DNA from: an uncultured Collinsella sp.
GTDB taxonomy: Bacteria > Actinomycetota > Coriobacteriia > Coriobacteriales > Coriobacteriaceae
Direction of reading: 5' to 3'
Assembly (NCBI GenBank): GCA_902488525.1
Contig: CABTWP010000007.1
Location: 1-53,945, forward strand
DNA length: 53,945 nucleotides
Of this stretch, positions 53,607-53,945 are shown piece by piece. The notes under the pieces are model-generated. The model was not told where the DNA came from. It was given only the letters and a program-made list of their open reading frames with translations, and made no database searches. Within the stretch, counting starts at the first letter, position 1. Each line of letters begins with the position of its first letter. The translations under genes and the position numbers were made by a program.

Positions 53607-53945
53607 TGTCGCCCTTTCATGGGTTCGAACCCGTATCTATCTATATATAAGAACGCTTGGCGAACAAAACCCGCCTTTTACCGATGGGAAACAAATAGCT
53701 GATGCCTTTGGAGTAAAGTAGCGCTCCAGAGATGACCGATGTCTCAATACTCGTAAAACAGCTGGTCATCGCCAATATCAGAAGCCAATGCTTCAGTTTT
53801 AACCTCAGCGATGCGACTGAGGGACCTATTCATTTATGAACAAAATATGGAGTGCGCGATTCCCGCCCACGGGGCCCCTCCGGTCTGGCAATATATCTCC
53901 TTGCCGCGCGGCCCGGTCGGACCGGATCAGCCGCGCAGGCGTGCA
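53607..53945. other. Gene-free end of window
   Basis: There is no supported gene. A T-arm-like palindrome GGGTTCGAACCC lies near 53630. Two short minus-strand reading pieces (53744-53833 and about 53641-53755) could be a frameshifted remnant but show no ribosome site or known motif. The last 80 bases are GC-rich with inverted CCGGTC/GACCGG pieces. Confidence 0.4.

Noticed and set aside
53744..53833. Minus-strand 29-codon ORF and an adjoining out-of-frame piece (53641-53755)
   Set aside because: Together they might be a frameshifted small gene, but there is no ribosome site, no known motif and the length is near chance.

Overview
The window is the replication-origin region of a high-GC Gram-positive chromosome. 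The order dnaA-dnaN-recF-dciA-gyrB-gyrA on one side and rpmH-rnpA-yidD-yidC-jag-rsmG-parA-parB on the other, together with paired WYL regulators, an MtrA-like two-component system, sortase-type surface proteins and a GC-rich gene style, points to Actinomycetota. The pilin and thioester adhesin types suggest the gut class Coriobacteriia (a Collinsella-like organism); the genus is inference from memory, not a database match.

Layout. 1-460: two tRNA-Ser genes with promoter and terminators. 494-1755: a PD-(D/E)XK nuclease-like gene bracketed by inverted copies of a 71-bp palindromic element. 1892-3834: two membrane proteins (TRIC-type channel; bactofilin-like export protein). 4026-9405: a two-gene sortase-type fimbrial operon without a sortase. 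9831-13157: typA, two small unknown genes and a bifunctional-nuclease-domain gene. 13343-13643: an Ile-Ala-Ile tRNA cluster. 13820-24806: gyrA, gyrB, dciA, recF, dnaN, dnaA and an unusual GHKL-ATPase gene, all on the minus strand. 24807-25151: the divergent point, with probable origin elements. 25152-30191: rpmH to the par operon on the plus strand, with three perfect parS sites. 30391-37305: rlmN, ddl, a DnaQ-DinG helicase and two WYL regulators. 37504-44318: a membrane M28-like protein with a very long disordered insert, a small membrane protein and a thioester adhesin with a damaged sorting signal. 44616-45013: tRNA-Gly followed by repeats of its own 3' end. 45116-53461: purB, a TSCPD protein, a Tat lipoprotein, a response regulator/histidine kinase pair, purC, a membrane protein and an M29 aminopeptidase; then tRNA-Lys. 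53607-53945 shows no supported gene.

How the genes work together. DnaA, DnaN, DciA (helicase loading in other bacteria), RecF and gyrase form the replication set; ParA, ParB and parS segregate the origin; RnpA, YidD, YidC and Jag serve RNA processing and membrane insertion. Transcription diverges from the origin on both sides, so most core genes are co-directional with replication. The most unusual points are (1) a GHKL ATPase with a Q/P-rich disordered linker and a winged-helix end, placed directly upstream of dnaA; (2) origin motifs and a DnaA recognition helix that both depart from the textbook forms; (3) the nuclease gene framed by inverted hairpin elements; and (4) an apparent pseudo-peptidase with an insert of roughly 650 residues.
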